Shown: positions 11,417-23,679 of the stretch, in pieces | How the letters are laid out: each line of letters starts with the position of its first letter | Position numbering within the stretch: position 1 is the stretch's first letter | Assembly: GCA_027405735.1 (NCBI GenBank) | Contig: JAPEHQ010000003.1 | Location: 310,001-374,000 of the forward strand | DNA from: Mucor racemosus | Taxonomy: Eukaryota > Mucoromycota > Mucoromycetes > Mucorales > Mucoraceae | Direction: 5' to 3' | Length of the DNA stretch: 64,000 nucleotides | Translations under genes and position numbers: made by a program | The notes under the pieces: model-generated | Seen by the model: the letters and a program-made list of their open reading frames with translations, nothing else | Told to the model about the DNA's origin: nothing | Databases searched by the model: none

Positions 11417-14400
11417 TCATTCCGCAATAGTAGCAGATGCTAATGTTGCTCTCATTTTATTCCTTCTTGATATCGTATTTTGCCACGATTCATCACCACT
11501 TCGAAGACCAGCTTTAAGCTCTCTTAATACATGTTCAAAACCTTCTTCTGTAGGTCTTGAAAATGAATCCATAATAGGAGAAGAAGATGAACAAGCAGAC
11601 GCAATACCATAATTACTAGATAATGTAATTTGCTGTTGCTGCTGTTGTTGTTGTTGTTGTTGTCGTTTCTATAGTAATAATATAAGGGTCAGTTTGAATA
11701 AACATTCATAAAAAATTTATACTTATTTACCTTGAGTTGCATCTCTTGTTGACGTTGTCTTTTCAATGCTCTTTCTCTTGCTTCATGTATTTCAATTTGA
11801 GCTTTTTCAAATGAATTTGAAAATGTTGAAATAATATCAAAAAATTCTTCTGATTTGATTGTATTTGGGTCCTCACCATAATACACAATTAAATCTTTTA
11901 GCTTTTCTTCAATATCTCTTGTCATCGCTTTAAGATCGTTGACTACAGGTTCTGCTTCTAAAACAAATTCTTCCATGGCTTCAGCAAATCGATCAATTTG
12001 TAATTCGGATGTCTTTCTGCGTCTATTCAAGTTCAATTCTTCTTTAATTTGACTTAAATTTCCATTTAATGAGTTGACAGAAGCAAATAAAGTTGGAGGC
12101 GATACTATATATTGTACATTTTGCATTAATATTTGCATTTTAAATGTACAAACATGTGTTGAAAAATAAATACTTACATTTTGCTGCGGCTTGCAAATGA
12201 GATATATCTTGTCTAAAATTAACAACATCGTCGTCTGATTTTGATAAAAAGTAAACCAAATAATGCAATAATGTAGGTACATTACTGATGCCTTCTCCTT
12301 CTGCTCTGGTGTCTCTCATCTTTAATAAAGCATCTAAATGAAATCCGCATGCATTTCCTCTAATAGTTTGTCCATTGAGATAATTTCCAATCGCAAGAAC
12401 CGTCTTTAAAACGTGTTTAAACTTTATACTTGATTTTAGTTCTGTAATGGCCATTTGAATGATATCTAATTCGGGTAAAATTTCCTCTAACTCATCCTTA
12501 AATCTTCGACGGAATATCATGCAGCTGACACGGTCTGCTAAACGAGGAATATACATGATGGACCTATAATATCTTTCAGCATTGCCCAACATGTCGATAT
12601 CCCCCTGGTATTCTTTGACAGTTTCAATTTCTTCTTTAGTAGGAATATATTGTCGAATCGCCATTAAATTATCAGTGCTTAGACTATTGTCATCAATGTT
12701 CCAAATGGCATCTCGAATATCGGGATAAGGAAGCTTGATCTTGGCCAACATGATGGCAATGTTATTTGCTCTATTGAATTCCAGTAATGTAATCAAGTTT
12801 TGTTTGCGAATCTCTAATGATGCTGTCGTATTAGTTGCGGTAGTGTTTGTGGCAGAAGCAGCATCCTTTTGTCCCTTTTTAAATAAACGTTCTAATTCAA
12901 CCGTATCTAATTGAATAGATACTTGTTCAGAAAACTCATCTTCATCGCTACTACTATCGCTACTAGAGCTGCTACTGGATTCAAAGCTACTTGTATCATG
13001 AATCAAGGATGTAGGTGATTTAACAATTTCATTCCAAACTGTATTTCCAATTTTATCCATGGGTAGTTTAGACCAAAAGAATTGCTTCATGACAATAGGA
13101 GGAGGAGAATAATCGTTGATTGTATGCTGATTGTTCATGGCTAATCTAAAACTATGATTATTATTAACTGTTGGAAATACGGGTGACGTTGTCGCAGATG
13201 AAGAACCAGTAGGTGATGTTGGGCCATTTGTTGTTGCAGCATTTTCATGCAATGATTTCAAATTTGGAAAGCATAAATTCAATGCTAATGGATGTAAATA
13301 CCTTGAATTACGGTGAGATGAATTACGACGAACCAAATTGCGTCTTTTGATGATAGGATTAAGTACATCTTGTTGTTGATTCATTGATAAACTAGACATT
13401 GGTGGTGGCGGAGGTGGCGGAGGTGGTGGTGGTGGCGCCATATCCAAATTAGGGACTTCTGGTAATGTCACTGCTGCTGTTGTTGGAGATGCAGCCATTT
13501 CTTGGTGATGTTTCTGCAACATTTCTTGCTTTTCAGATTCCATAATGGCAATAAGATCATCCCTTTCTTTTACTTCAGCTAATGCTTTAGAAACTTTCAT
13601 TAATAATTCGTTTTTTTCTCTTCGAATTCTAGCTGTAGCATCCTGGCTTTTGATGAAATTATCTTTTAACTCTTCCACCATATTTCTTAAACCTTCAACA
13701 TCTTCCGAATTGCTGTTATTTTTTGCATTAGATAATGGCGATAATGAATCAATAGATGCGCGATGACTATTCTCTTCTTCATCCCGATCATTTGTGTTTG
13801 ACAGTTTTCCTACAATAGGTTGAATAGAAATTACAAATTGTTGAAGAGCAGATTGGAAATCATCTAGAATTGCATATAAGAATATGATCATATGAGTTAA
13901 TGTACATTATGTATGCTTACTGTTGGTACGAATAGGTTTTAAATTCTTTGCAAAAATGTGAATCAAGCTCCAAATATCTTGTACAAATCTCTTATTGGTA
14001 GAAAGTTGGTCAGTACCAACGGTGATTAACTCGCTGATACTATCAACTACCAAGTAATAGATTTCTGGATCGCTATAGAAAGCTTTTAATGCAGATGCAA
14101 CCATATCATCAGGTTGACTGTACAAGTGATAATTAGTTATCATGTAGGGCTTCTATATATAACATATGTACTTACAGTTGTAGTATACTTTGTCTTTTAG
14201 TGCTTTCCAATGCTCTCAATTTATCTGCATCCATCTTCTTTCTCAATAAATACATTGAAATTTGTTTTTCCAAAGAGTCTGGTAGTCTCTCTTTCTTTTG
14301 TTCTAATCTTTTTACCAACTCTTCAAACCCTCTTCTTTCAAGTTCACTACGAAGCCCACTTCTTTTCTCGATAGTATTTGGAGTTTGTACAATATTGTTG

Positions 14401-17400
14401 AATAAGCTCAGTGCTGCAGTGAGGCAATCAAATACTAATAATTCTTGTTGCTCATTAATGAATGACGATAATCCACTCACTGCGTTTTTCTTATCGTGAT
14501 ACACACCATTGCTTTGAGTGATGCCGCCAAGCTCATGCAAGCTCTGCACTAACCGTTCAAACCGATACTGTTCACCTTTTACTTCTGAAATCACAGCCAA
14601 TACTGTATCATAGCTAGAAGCATTAACTATACATAATGCTGATAAAATTTCAAAAATAAGTGTACACATTTTATAGGCCATTGTGGATGCATTGGTATTG
14701 GCATTGTTGTTATTAGATGAATCTTTGGTATGATTTGATGCAGTTGAACGAGATGGAGATGGACTAATGTTGTTGTTATTATTTGAATTACTGTTGGTAG
14801 AAAATGAAGGCAGTAATTGAGATCCAATAGATGTGATTGAAGGTGATTTTTTGAATACAATTGAAGAACTAGAAGGTGTAGGCTGAACTACAGAAATAGA
14901 TGCTAAACATGCAAACAAAGCAATAATCAAATGATGAAGTACCACTGGACGCATGAGCACTTGTTGTAATCCAGGCTAATTTGTTATAATTGAATAAAAC
15001 ATAAAGAAAAGAAGAAGGATTCAAGTTAGAAAATATTCTATATACCAAAAAAAAAAAAAAAAAAAAAAAAACAGCTGCAAACATTGCTGCTACTACTATG
15101 TAATCAATTGAAAAAAAGGGGTGGAGATAATGGTAGAGGGAGATATATAATAAAAGGGGAGATGTGCTCCTCTTTTTTTGAAAAAGATATATATGATAAA
15201 TTTACCTTTGTATTTAATAAAACTTTTATGCATTTAATACATTCAAAAAGACATTGCCCTTCAGCATCTGTTAATTTGATAGTATTGCTCTTTTTTCTTG
15301 ATTAAAAATGTTATTACTAATCTCGATACAATTGCATATATATTTGTATATATGTGCTTACTTTTGCTTTTTACTGGTCAATTTATCCAATACGTTTTCC
15401 AATGCGACAAGACCACCATGGCGCCTTGATAAAAACTCATTAATCCAAGATACATTTCCTGTAGCTAATGTAATCCTTAATGAAGTTAAATGTTTTGTCA
15501 AGGCATCTGTAGTTGTATTTCTATAATGGGATCATGAAATAATGAGGAGTTGATATTATATATATCTAAGGGATTACTGTATATACCTGCTTCGAAGACG
15601 CTCAACATAGTAATAGGGACTATTACGATCTCGACCACGTTTAATTGTATCATCCATGGCTGGCGATGATGATGATACTAATGAAGCTAAATGACTACCA
15701 TCTTTTCTTGTTAAACTTTGATACGCATAACTATTGCTCAATATAGAACTTGAAGCAGACGTTTCTACTACATTCGAAGATGTTGTATTTGACGGAGTAA
15801 CATTAGCGGTAGTGCTTGTTGTTGGAAATAAATTACTGACAGAAGGATGATGGTTAACATTATTTGATCGAGCAGTATTATTGATATTATAATGACGAGG
15901 TAATGTATTATTATCAAGCAATAACCATGCTGCAGATTCATCACTTGTAGTATCTTCAAGTTTATGCGCAAGTGCATCAAATTCCATAATCATAGATCCA
16001 ACTTTGGACCGATTACTATTAATTGTAGAGGTTAAATTTCTTCTAGCATATTTGTACGTTGCTGCTCGTCGGTCCAATGTTGGACCATCTGTTTGCGTAG
16101 GTACAGGTGAAGTTGGAGGTGTAGCGGTATTATTAGTATTAATAGGATCATTTCCAGATTTTGTAACAGCTGATATTGGACTTTTGACAATAGGAGTCGC
16201 ATTAACAGAAGAAGATGAAGAAGAAGCGCCAGGCTTTTCGTGTATCTCCTTTTTATGATTTTTGCTATGATTCTTTTTCTGACTACTATAATGCTGCTGT
16301 TGTTGTTGTTGTTGTTGCTGTTGTTGAGGACTATTAGGAAAAGTAGGAGTGGACATTGGAGAAGATGGAGAGATTTCTTCATTCATTAATAAAGAACTCA
16401 TATCTTCAACACTGCTGTTTACAATTAAAGAAGAAGCCAGTGATCGATGGCTGCTAGAATTACCCATCTTGGTATCGTTATTCGATGGAAATAACAATCG
16501 ATTTGAAGTTTCGCTTCTTTTCATTGCTGCTGCTTTGTTTCTCAATCCTTTATGAGGGAAAATAGATGTAGTAGAATTAGAAGTTGGCATACTTTTGCGA
16601 AGAGAGCTGTCGACAGCTCTGTTTTCTTTGATATGTTGATTTTGTTGTAGCAAATAAAGTTTTCTTTCTCTAGGCAATTGCCGTAACTTTTCTCGATGAG
16701 CATCCTTCATATTCAATTCGTCCTATTTTTTGATAAATGTAAGAGATAACAATGTATCTACAATAGTAAAAAAAAATACTCACAAGAAGTGTTTCAAATG
16801 TGCTTGTCAATTCATTTGAATCAATATTAGGTGATGTTGTATTACTGCTATCATTATTATTTATACTGCAGTTTGAAATTGTCAATGTAGAAGAAGAAGA
16901 TTTCATTGATACACCAGAAGCAGAGAGAGGAGGTGTATTTGATGCAGTTGGGGTAGTTGAATTGATGGTTGAAGATGATGAATTTGTTGAATGAATAGAA
17001 GATGTAGGGCTTGTACCATCTTCTTCTGTTGAATGGCCTCCGAGCCAGGTTGGTAATAAGTTTTTACCAAACCTGGAGGACGCACTCATGCGTAAACTTG
17101 GACGTTCGTGAGCACTCGTCGTTGTGGATGTTGTTGTGGTTGTTGATTGAGGTGAAGAAGAAAAGTGATTGATATTTGAAAGCTTTGTATTTAATCGAAT
17201 TGGATTCCTTTTTTTTTTATTGTTTTTATTAGGACTAGGTGAGATTGGTATAGTTGAAGTTTTGTTGAGTTCTGAATTAGAAGATGTTATCATGCTTGGT
17301 TTGATTTTTGCCGGTAGTTCATTCGTATTTGCAGTAGGAGATGAATGTGATTTTCTTACTTGTTGAACTTTGGATGCTTTGGATGAAAATAATGTTGATT

Positions 17401-17443
17401 TTGGAGGTTGATTGTTATTATTTAATTCATGATTTATGCCCAT
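11417..17443 (-). CDS. Formin with GBD/FH3, short FH1 and FH2 domains (Bni1/SepA/Cdc12 type)
   Basis: Actin nucleator for polarised growth and septation. Nine exons (17443-16784, 16722-15587, 15520-15375, 15267-15206, 14975-14176, 14117-13921, 13863-12178, 12104-11731, 11668-11417) give about 1,770 residues in one frame. The N-terminal ~590 residues are disordered, Ser/Thr/Asn-rich with a polyQ tract. The GBD/FH3 region follows (YKYARRNLTSTINS to about EIYYLVVDSISEL), then a coiled coil (VEELKDNFIKSQD). FH1 is short: one uninterrupted run of 13 prolines near 13393-13435. FH2 starts KQFFWSKLPMDKIGN and contains the diagnostic GNYLNGQTIRGNACGF. The last exon has a polyQ run and a basic ISRRNKMRATL tail that could be a DAD-like autoinhibitory end (inference). 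Rho GTPase binding at the GBD is expected from the family. Exon 3's donor was chosen because it alone keeps frame. Confidence 0.9.
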
Positions 17444-18517
17444 TACTACTATAAATTACTATAGAAAGGGAGTATTCAATGTATAGAAGAAGAAAAAGAG
17501 AGGCAGAGGGATTAGTATAGAAGATGTTCAGCAGATCAATGTGCGTATAGTTTTTTGTATAAATGAATGGTTTTATAGCTTAATGATAAACAAAGAAAAA
17601 GGAATGAGTATCTGATGGAAACGAAAGGAAAGGGAAAGAGCAAAAAGAAAAGCAAAGGAAGTCCACTTTTTTTTTTATTGTTGTTGTTTGATGTATTTTC
17701 ACACAAAGTTATCAATTTTAAACATTTTAGTTTGAGTCTATTTCTAGCAAATATGACAAGTTTACATCGAGTCGATCAATTATGTATATTTTTTTATGCT
17801 CAAACTATTATAATTGACGGGACGACGGTAAATCTTCAAGGAGAAAGAGAGACACTCAGGGGTAAAAATAAGTTTCTCTTTTTTTGTATTGAGGAGAGTT
17901 AACCGTATTTTATATAGCACTCCTTACGTAGATGTTTCTACTAAAGTCTCTATAATAATTTATGGATATAAAGTGTAGTTTGTATATCATATATGCTCCT
18001 GCTTCTGATTTATATAAAAAAGGAGTGATATTCTACGCTTGACATGATATTTGTTTCTGATCAATTTGTAAACTTAAATGTAAAAAGCCGTTGGGATATA
18101 TTGCATTTATAGTTTTAAACTGAAATTTTATATATAATGGCTATATTTTTTATTCATGCTCCAATGCCGAGATTAGAATTTACATTTACAAGGCTTCAAA
18201 TTTAATCGAAACTAGATCAATGCCCGTAATCAAAATTTGAATAGTTTCTCTTGATGACACTGTATAAATTTTTAGTTTGATTTATCTCGGACTGATCAAG
18301 TATAAAATTTATTAAATTTTCAATTGAAAGATGCATGAACTCTATTGAGTAACACTCTATACATTTGTCCCCATTACTCAATAATAATGTTATTACCAAC
18401 TGGATGAATATAGCCCTCAGTAATCATCAGGCTATCACAAGTGATGAAAGATTAAATACTCCATGATATTTTTATATATGAATCAAGTAAATTGCCAACA
18501 AAATGATTATAGAAACG
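17444..18517. other. Intergenic, upstream of formin
   Basis: About 1.1 kb between the formin start codon and the rhodanese stop. A purine-rich tract lies at 17610-17660 and AT-rich sequence fills the rest. Open frames here (17615-17902, 18217-18399) lack recognisable domains or plausible composition. Likely holds the formin promoter and 5' UTR. Confidence 0.6.
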
Positions 18518-18942
18518 TTAGAGTTTTTCAACTGGGTATCCCTTCTCGATCCACTTTAAAATTCCACCTTCTACATTATATACATTTTTGAATCCTAATT
18601 TGGAAACAACATATTGAGCAGCAAGTAAGCTTCTTCTTCCAGATCTACAGGAAATCACAAGCTATAGTATATGGCAATATGTATTAATAATCTGCATTTT
18701 TCAAAGAAATTGATATTATTTAGTACCTGCTCGTCTTTGTTGATGGCTGAGAATTTCTTTTCAAATAGCTCCGGATTTGTATTTGTCAAAAAATAGGGTA
18801 TATTATCGTCGTAACCTTTGATAGTTCCTTGTTCTTCCAATTCACTGGGTTCACGAACATCGATGAATGAAGCTCCAAGGGGCCTATTCTCTAACCAAGA
18901 TGTAAGATCATCTACTGTGAATGATTTGATGTCAATTGTCAT
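18518..18942 (-). CDS. Single-domain rhodanese (sulfurtransferase-like)
   Basis: Small rhodanese of about 120 residues in two exons split by a 65-70 nt intron at about 18662-18727. It starts MTIDIKSFTVDDLTSWLEN, has FIDVREPSEL (conserved Asp-Val-Arg), and the active-site loop reads CRSGRRS, so the catalytic cysteine is present. It ends GGILKWIEKGYPVEKL. The family transfers sulfane sulfur to cyanide or thiol acceptors; the cellular acceptor is unknown. An upstream in-frame ATG at 19122 would add a hydrophobic 60-residue leader, but its composition looks like untranslated AT-rich DNA. I prefer the start at 18942, which makes a cytosolic or mitochondrial enzyme of normal single-domain length. 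Confidence 0.8.
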
Positions 18943-19908
18943 TTTGTCGTTGAAAAATATACAAGAGATAAAGTAGTAAATCAATAAAGTGGGTACCAAA
19001 TATTTTATAATCATAAGGATCAACAAACAAGATATTGATATGTCGCCATTATGGAATAAACGAATTAAATCAAATTGATTGTTTTGATTATTTAATGGGC
19101 GATAGCAGGGCGTTATACCCATATCTGGAGCTGAGGATTTGAAATGTAATTGTTTGATAAGGGATTACAAAGAAATACATATATTTGAATGTGCAAATAA
19201 AATTTGAATGCATTATTTACAAATAATTTTTAACGTATTATAACCCAAAAATGAATTAAATTATTTATTAGATATTGAGCAAAAATTCATAAAATGTACC
19301 GTGTAATATATGCGAAAAATCATTCATAAAGTGTATATGATCAATTGATAAGCTTTATATCGTATAAAAAGTATCCAGTATATGACGCTGTCTACTATTC
19401 ATTTGAATATTATTAACTGCGAATTATCAGTGTATCAACTCATTCAAGAAACAAAGGTTTACGATTTCTAGTATTTTTATTGTATTAATTTGTTTATAGT
19501 TATTGCAATCAATATTGGAAATCTGATTTTTTTTTTAAAAAAAAAGGTACAGAGCATATTGCATAATGATTTTGATTATTCATATAGAGGACATTTACTT
19601 ATTAATTTCGGTAGTTGCCATCGTCATATATGCTGGTTTTGGCTGATTTAGAGTTATTTATAATTTAAAATGGTCTACTGAGCTCTGAGCCACAAAATCT
19701 ACTTGGAAAAGGTATGCGCTTTGATTCCTATAATTTAAGCAGCAAATCAATGATAGGCTAAAATTATATATCTGAATACTATTTTTGCAGTTTTGCAGTC
19801 TGATGGTATCCAAGTTCTCCAAATCACTATAAATGCCCTCATACTTTTTCAATTATTTTAAATCTTTAGAAATCTTTTGTAATAAAAACTTTAGCTGATT
19901 ATAATTGT
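18943..19908. other. Intergenic, no gene seen
   Basis: AT-rich DNA between the rhodanese start and the repeat island. Open frames such as 19658-19852 have no domain and no support from splice sites. No terminal repeats were noticed. Confidence 0.55.
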
Positions 19909-19916
19909 ATTTCTAC

Positions 19917-20271
19917 TAGCGTTCGCAAAATGACCGAGTCCAAGTGAGCGCAAGCAATTTCAGCAAGCATTTGCCGAGTCTAACATATTTGAAAGTTACT
20001 CAAGCAAGCCCAAGCCTAAGCAATGGCTCGCCGAGCAGTTTCATATCGAGCATTCTTAGTTTTGAAAGCAAGCAGATTTACACGTAAGCAAGCCTATTTC
20101 AATTTGAAGCAATTCGAGTAAGCAGACAAGCAAGCTTTCAATGTTTTCGTCGAACGCCAAGCAGGAAATTGCTAAAAAAAATTTAATCAAGCAAGCCAAA
20201 GCAAGTAATAACCTGAAAAAAGCGTAATTCAAGCGAGCCCAAGCATAGGGCTCTCTCTATTGCGATTGCTA
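19917..20271 (+). mobile_element. hAT-like MITE, copy A (355 bp, AAGC-rich)
   Basis: Non-autonomous DNA element bounded by terminal inverted repeats: TAGCGTTCGCAA on the left and TTGCGATTGCTA on the right. The interior is a monotonous AAGC/CAAGC-rich sequence with no ORF and a GAGCCC-7 nt-GGGCTC hairpin near the right end (20235-20253). It is about 94 % identical by hand alignment to copy B (34786-35162), which lies in opposite orientation. TIRs beginning TAGCG fit the YARNG start of hAT elements. The 8-bp flanks do not match each other (ATTTCTAC left, CCTGAACT right) because of the inversion described in the findings. Confidence 0.85.
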
Positions 20272-21752
20272 CCTGAACTATAAACTAAGCAAAATAGGCA
20301 ATATCTATTACTATGATAGAAACATAAAATTTTCTATTAAAAAAACCGTCTGTCATACCATACATTCGTTAAAAATTGCAAAAGTGAGCCCGCAGAGCGA
20401 TGCCGTAATTGAGTATAGCAAGATCGAACGACTAAGTCTCTTATACTACTATGGTATATATCTAAGTTTTAAATAAAAATGCGTTTTTTTAAACTTTTAT
20501 TATATTTAACCATGTACGGTCTGAAAATTCAGACTTTGTAGCGGACATTTTTGGGGACTCATTTTATCCTTACCAACACTCATGATTTTTATCAAAAAAC
20601 AGAAAAAACAAATTTTGATACCAAAATCAACGTTTAAATATACTACAATATGAGAGAAAATTGTAGACATAGCTAATACGCACTTTATAAAAGCTTAATA
20701 TTAAATGTTAAGTAATGAAACTTAGCATTTTTGGCCCAAAAACGGTTTTTTGATTAAAGGATTTTGATGTAATATTTTGTAGTAAAAATGTTTATTATTT
20801 TTTATTGAGCAAATAGAGCGCTAAATTCTGTATGTGTCTATATTTTTTGTTTTTATAATTGGTAGTATAATTAACTCTAGATTTGGAAAACCAGAAAAAA
20901 AAATTAAAAAAATGTCAAAATTGGTGATCTGGACAAGAATAATTTTTAAAATTAATATTCCGCTTTTAAGCTTTGTAAGTCTTAAAAATAAGAGATTTTA
21001 TAATACTTGAGAACTTTTTCAAGAATGTACGATGCTGTACCCACTTGATTTGAGTTGATTACTGTAAGTTTTTATACATGTTAATATTATGTGGTAGTCT
21101 ATTTGATAGTAATATAGTCTTACTTTATAATTATTGCGCTAGAGGTAATTTACATTTTGCTTTAATCTTACGTTTTCAATATCATCCATAAACATGGCCA
21201 ATCGCTGGAACCTGGAACCTATTGCAGCCTTTTTACCCTCGTTGTCCCAAGCCAATTTATTCAATGCTTTACCAGAACCAACCTAAGAAACTTAAAAATG
21301 GTTCCTCGGTATTTGCATTCAAATTACATAAATTAATTGCCTGGTTCCATCTACAACAGTAGTATCAAACATATCATCAGCCCGCCTTATGATAATGCTA
21401 ATTTAAAAACAGAAACATCTCATTGGCATTATTGTCACAAGCTATGAAAAGCTTGATTTTAATAATGTAGCAATTAAATAAAAAAACAGGATGATACTAA
21501 TCGCATATGATGAGTATTCAACATCTAGTTGAGTTTAATAAAGAATGCTTTTGAACCCTTTTGAAAATCTTGAAGCAAACACAACATCTTGGTCCTGTAA
21601 TTTCTATCCATCAAAATGTCGCGATTTCCACCACACAATGAATGTACCTTGTATCAATCTTGACCTCCTCGTTTTACATTGAGTATCAGTTTTTTATCAG
21701 TTGTTGTATTTTCTCTGATTCATTAATATTCAGTCATATTGAACGATAATTT
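20272..21752 (-). repeat. Tandem unit T1 (larger part), displaced by inversion
   Basis: About 1.48 kb homologous, in inverted orientation, to 35680-37160. It begins exactly at the right border of MITE copy A. Its missing end (about 104 bp) is found at 35163-35266, on the far side of MITE copy B. Read on the minus strand it includes a decayed coding segment (VGSGKALNKLAWDNEGKKAA and a preceding GT-AG intron of about 45 nt), discussed under unit T2. It has stops and frameshifts and no intact gene. Confidence 0.75.
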
Positions 21753-23679
21753 GTAGCATTGCCAAAAAAAGAGTAAATACTTTAAGAGTTTTCTACATAC
21801 CAAATTATGCGATTTAGTAGCAATGATTGCATTTAACTACGATGCTTTTTGAATCTATTATTGATGTTAATCGGAATAATTAATTAGTACTTTCATTCGA
21901 AAGTAAGCTTTGCTTTATACATTTACATTCACCCATTCGATAAATAACATTGCATTTAGTATCCATTATATCAAGCAACCTACTTCATCTTCTTGATTCG
22001 ATACATTTGACAATTAAATGCCAAAATTACACTTGAGCCGCCAGGTATCGCCACAAAACAATCTCGTACAGGTCGACGAAGTATCGCAATTTGCATTATC
22101 TTTTTGTGCTCACATAAATCTGAGCCCTCTCTCACATTCATAGATCGCTGCATAAACCATATCTCTATCTGTTCAATTTAGCTGAAATACATTGAACACC
22201 AACATTGTACTTGGTAAAACGCCTTGCTTTATTGCGAGTCAACACAACTAATTTAATGCTACTTTTGCATCAGCAGTTGAATCAGATAAATTTGAGATTA
22301 GACAACCCCTTTTAATAACTTTGCACGCCATGAGCTAATAATAGACCGTTATTATAGATACGCTAATCAAGGATTTCGAGTTAACTCTCCTCATGGACAA
22401 ACGAGGCTCGATTAGCAGTATAAACAAAATATTATTAAAATCAAATATAGCAATTGAATGAGCAAGAGATGATAAACCATGTAAATTAACATACTTGAAT
22501 TATTTCAAGCGTTTTGAACTGAATACGCCTTTACTTTTGACCTATAAAAATTGATTTATTAGTAAAACCAATTAACAAGTAATTATTATGGTGTACCTTT
22601 GATAGTTAGTAGTGGTATACAAGACAACACCTTGTTTTTCTCTTCTTGGCTGTTGGTCATTAAACAGCAACAAATATTTTTTAGAAACTAAATAGATTAA
22701 CAAGAGTTTATTCATTATTCAAATCAAATGAATACTATACATACTTCTATAATCACCAATTTTTCTGCAAGTTAATATCGACTTTAGGCCAAAAAAGCAT
22801 TGATTATTACGTAGATAGTGGAACAAACTGACTAAGTCTCCTCGGATGATTTTTTGTTCGAGAAAAATATTATAACGCATTTTAACATTAACAGTTAATA
22901 ATTTATTTTCAAATAAACAATAGGAAAAACATGTATTTGTACCTACTATTTGATTTCAGTTTATAAAAAAATATTGGTCTTTTTGTTGTTGTAATTTTGA
23001 ACATAAATAAAAGAGCTGAGGAAAGAGTGGCGACGAAAAACGAAAAATAATACTAAATCAGTCGACTTTGTGCGTTACAAACAGAAACTTACAAAGACAT
23101 AAATACTTTTAGTGTTGTCAAACAGGTTGTTATCGTTGTTCCCATTTGGTCCCGAAAAAAGAACATGTGCAGAACTCTTTCAAACCCCAAACTTCAAATT
23201 TATACATCTCGTCAATAAGGCAATTCTATTGAATCAGAGTAACTCACATCTGCTTTGAATCATTCATCAAATTATCTTTGTTAATAATTATATTATGATT
23301 GATATACTTTAGTGAATTGACTAAAAAACTTTGGCCTCATTGCTCTGCTCATCTAGACTGCCGGATCGGCACAAAATTTTTTATTATTATTCTGCCCATT
23401 GGTGCAGATCATTATGCCCATGGGAAGCATAGTTCGGCTGTAGTGATAGGTTAATATCAGATAACCAACTTGTTGTTCAAACATACGGAATGCACGATGA
23501 CCCATGGAAGCTGATATCAGAAATATTATCTGTAGAAGCTATTCATACCTACTATTATATCTACTGTAGATGTAGAGTGGCAGCTTACTTGCATCAGTAT
23601 TCATAAGGATCGTCTTAGCTTTTTAATTGATTTTAATAAAAGAGCATAGTGAGCTATAGATGCATTTTCGTGCTGATTT
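21753..23679. other. Gene-free repeat-island DNA
   Basis: AT-rich, no ORF of 60 codons or more on either strand, no recognisable protein fragment. It separates tandem unit T1 from R1 copy 1. It may be decayed transposon DNA, but I could not match it to anything else in the window. Confidence 0.5.

Noticed and set aside
18943..19122. Hydrophobic N-terminal extension of the rhodanese
   Set aside because: Composition resembles untranslated AT-rich DNA; the rhodanese fold is complete from 18942.
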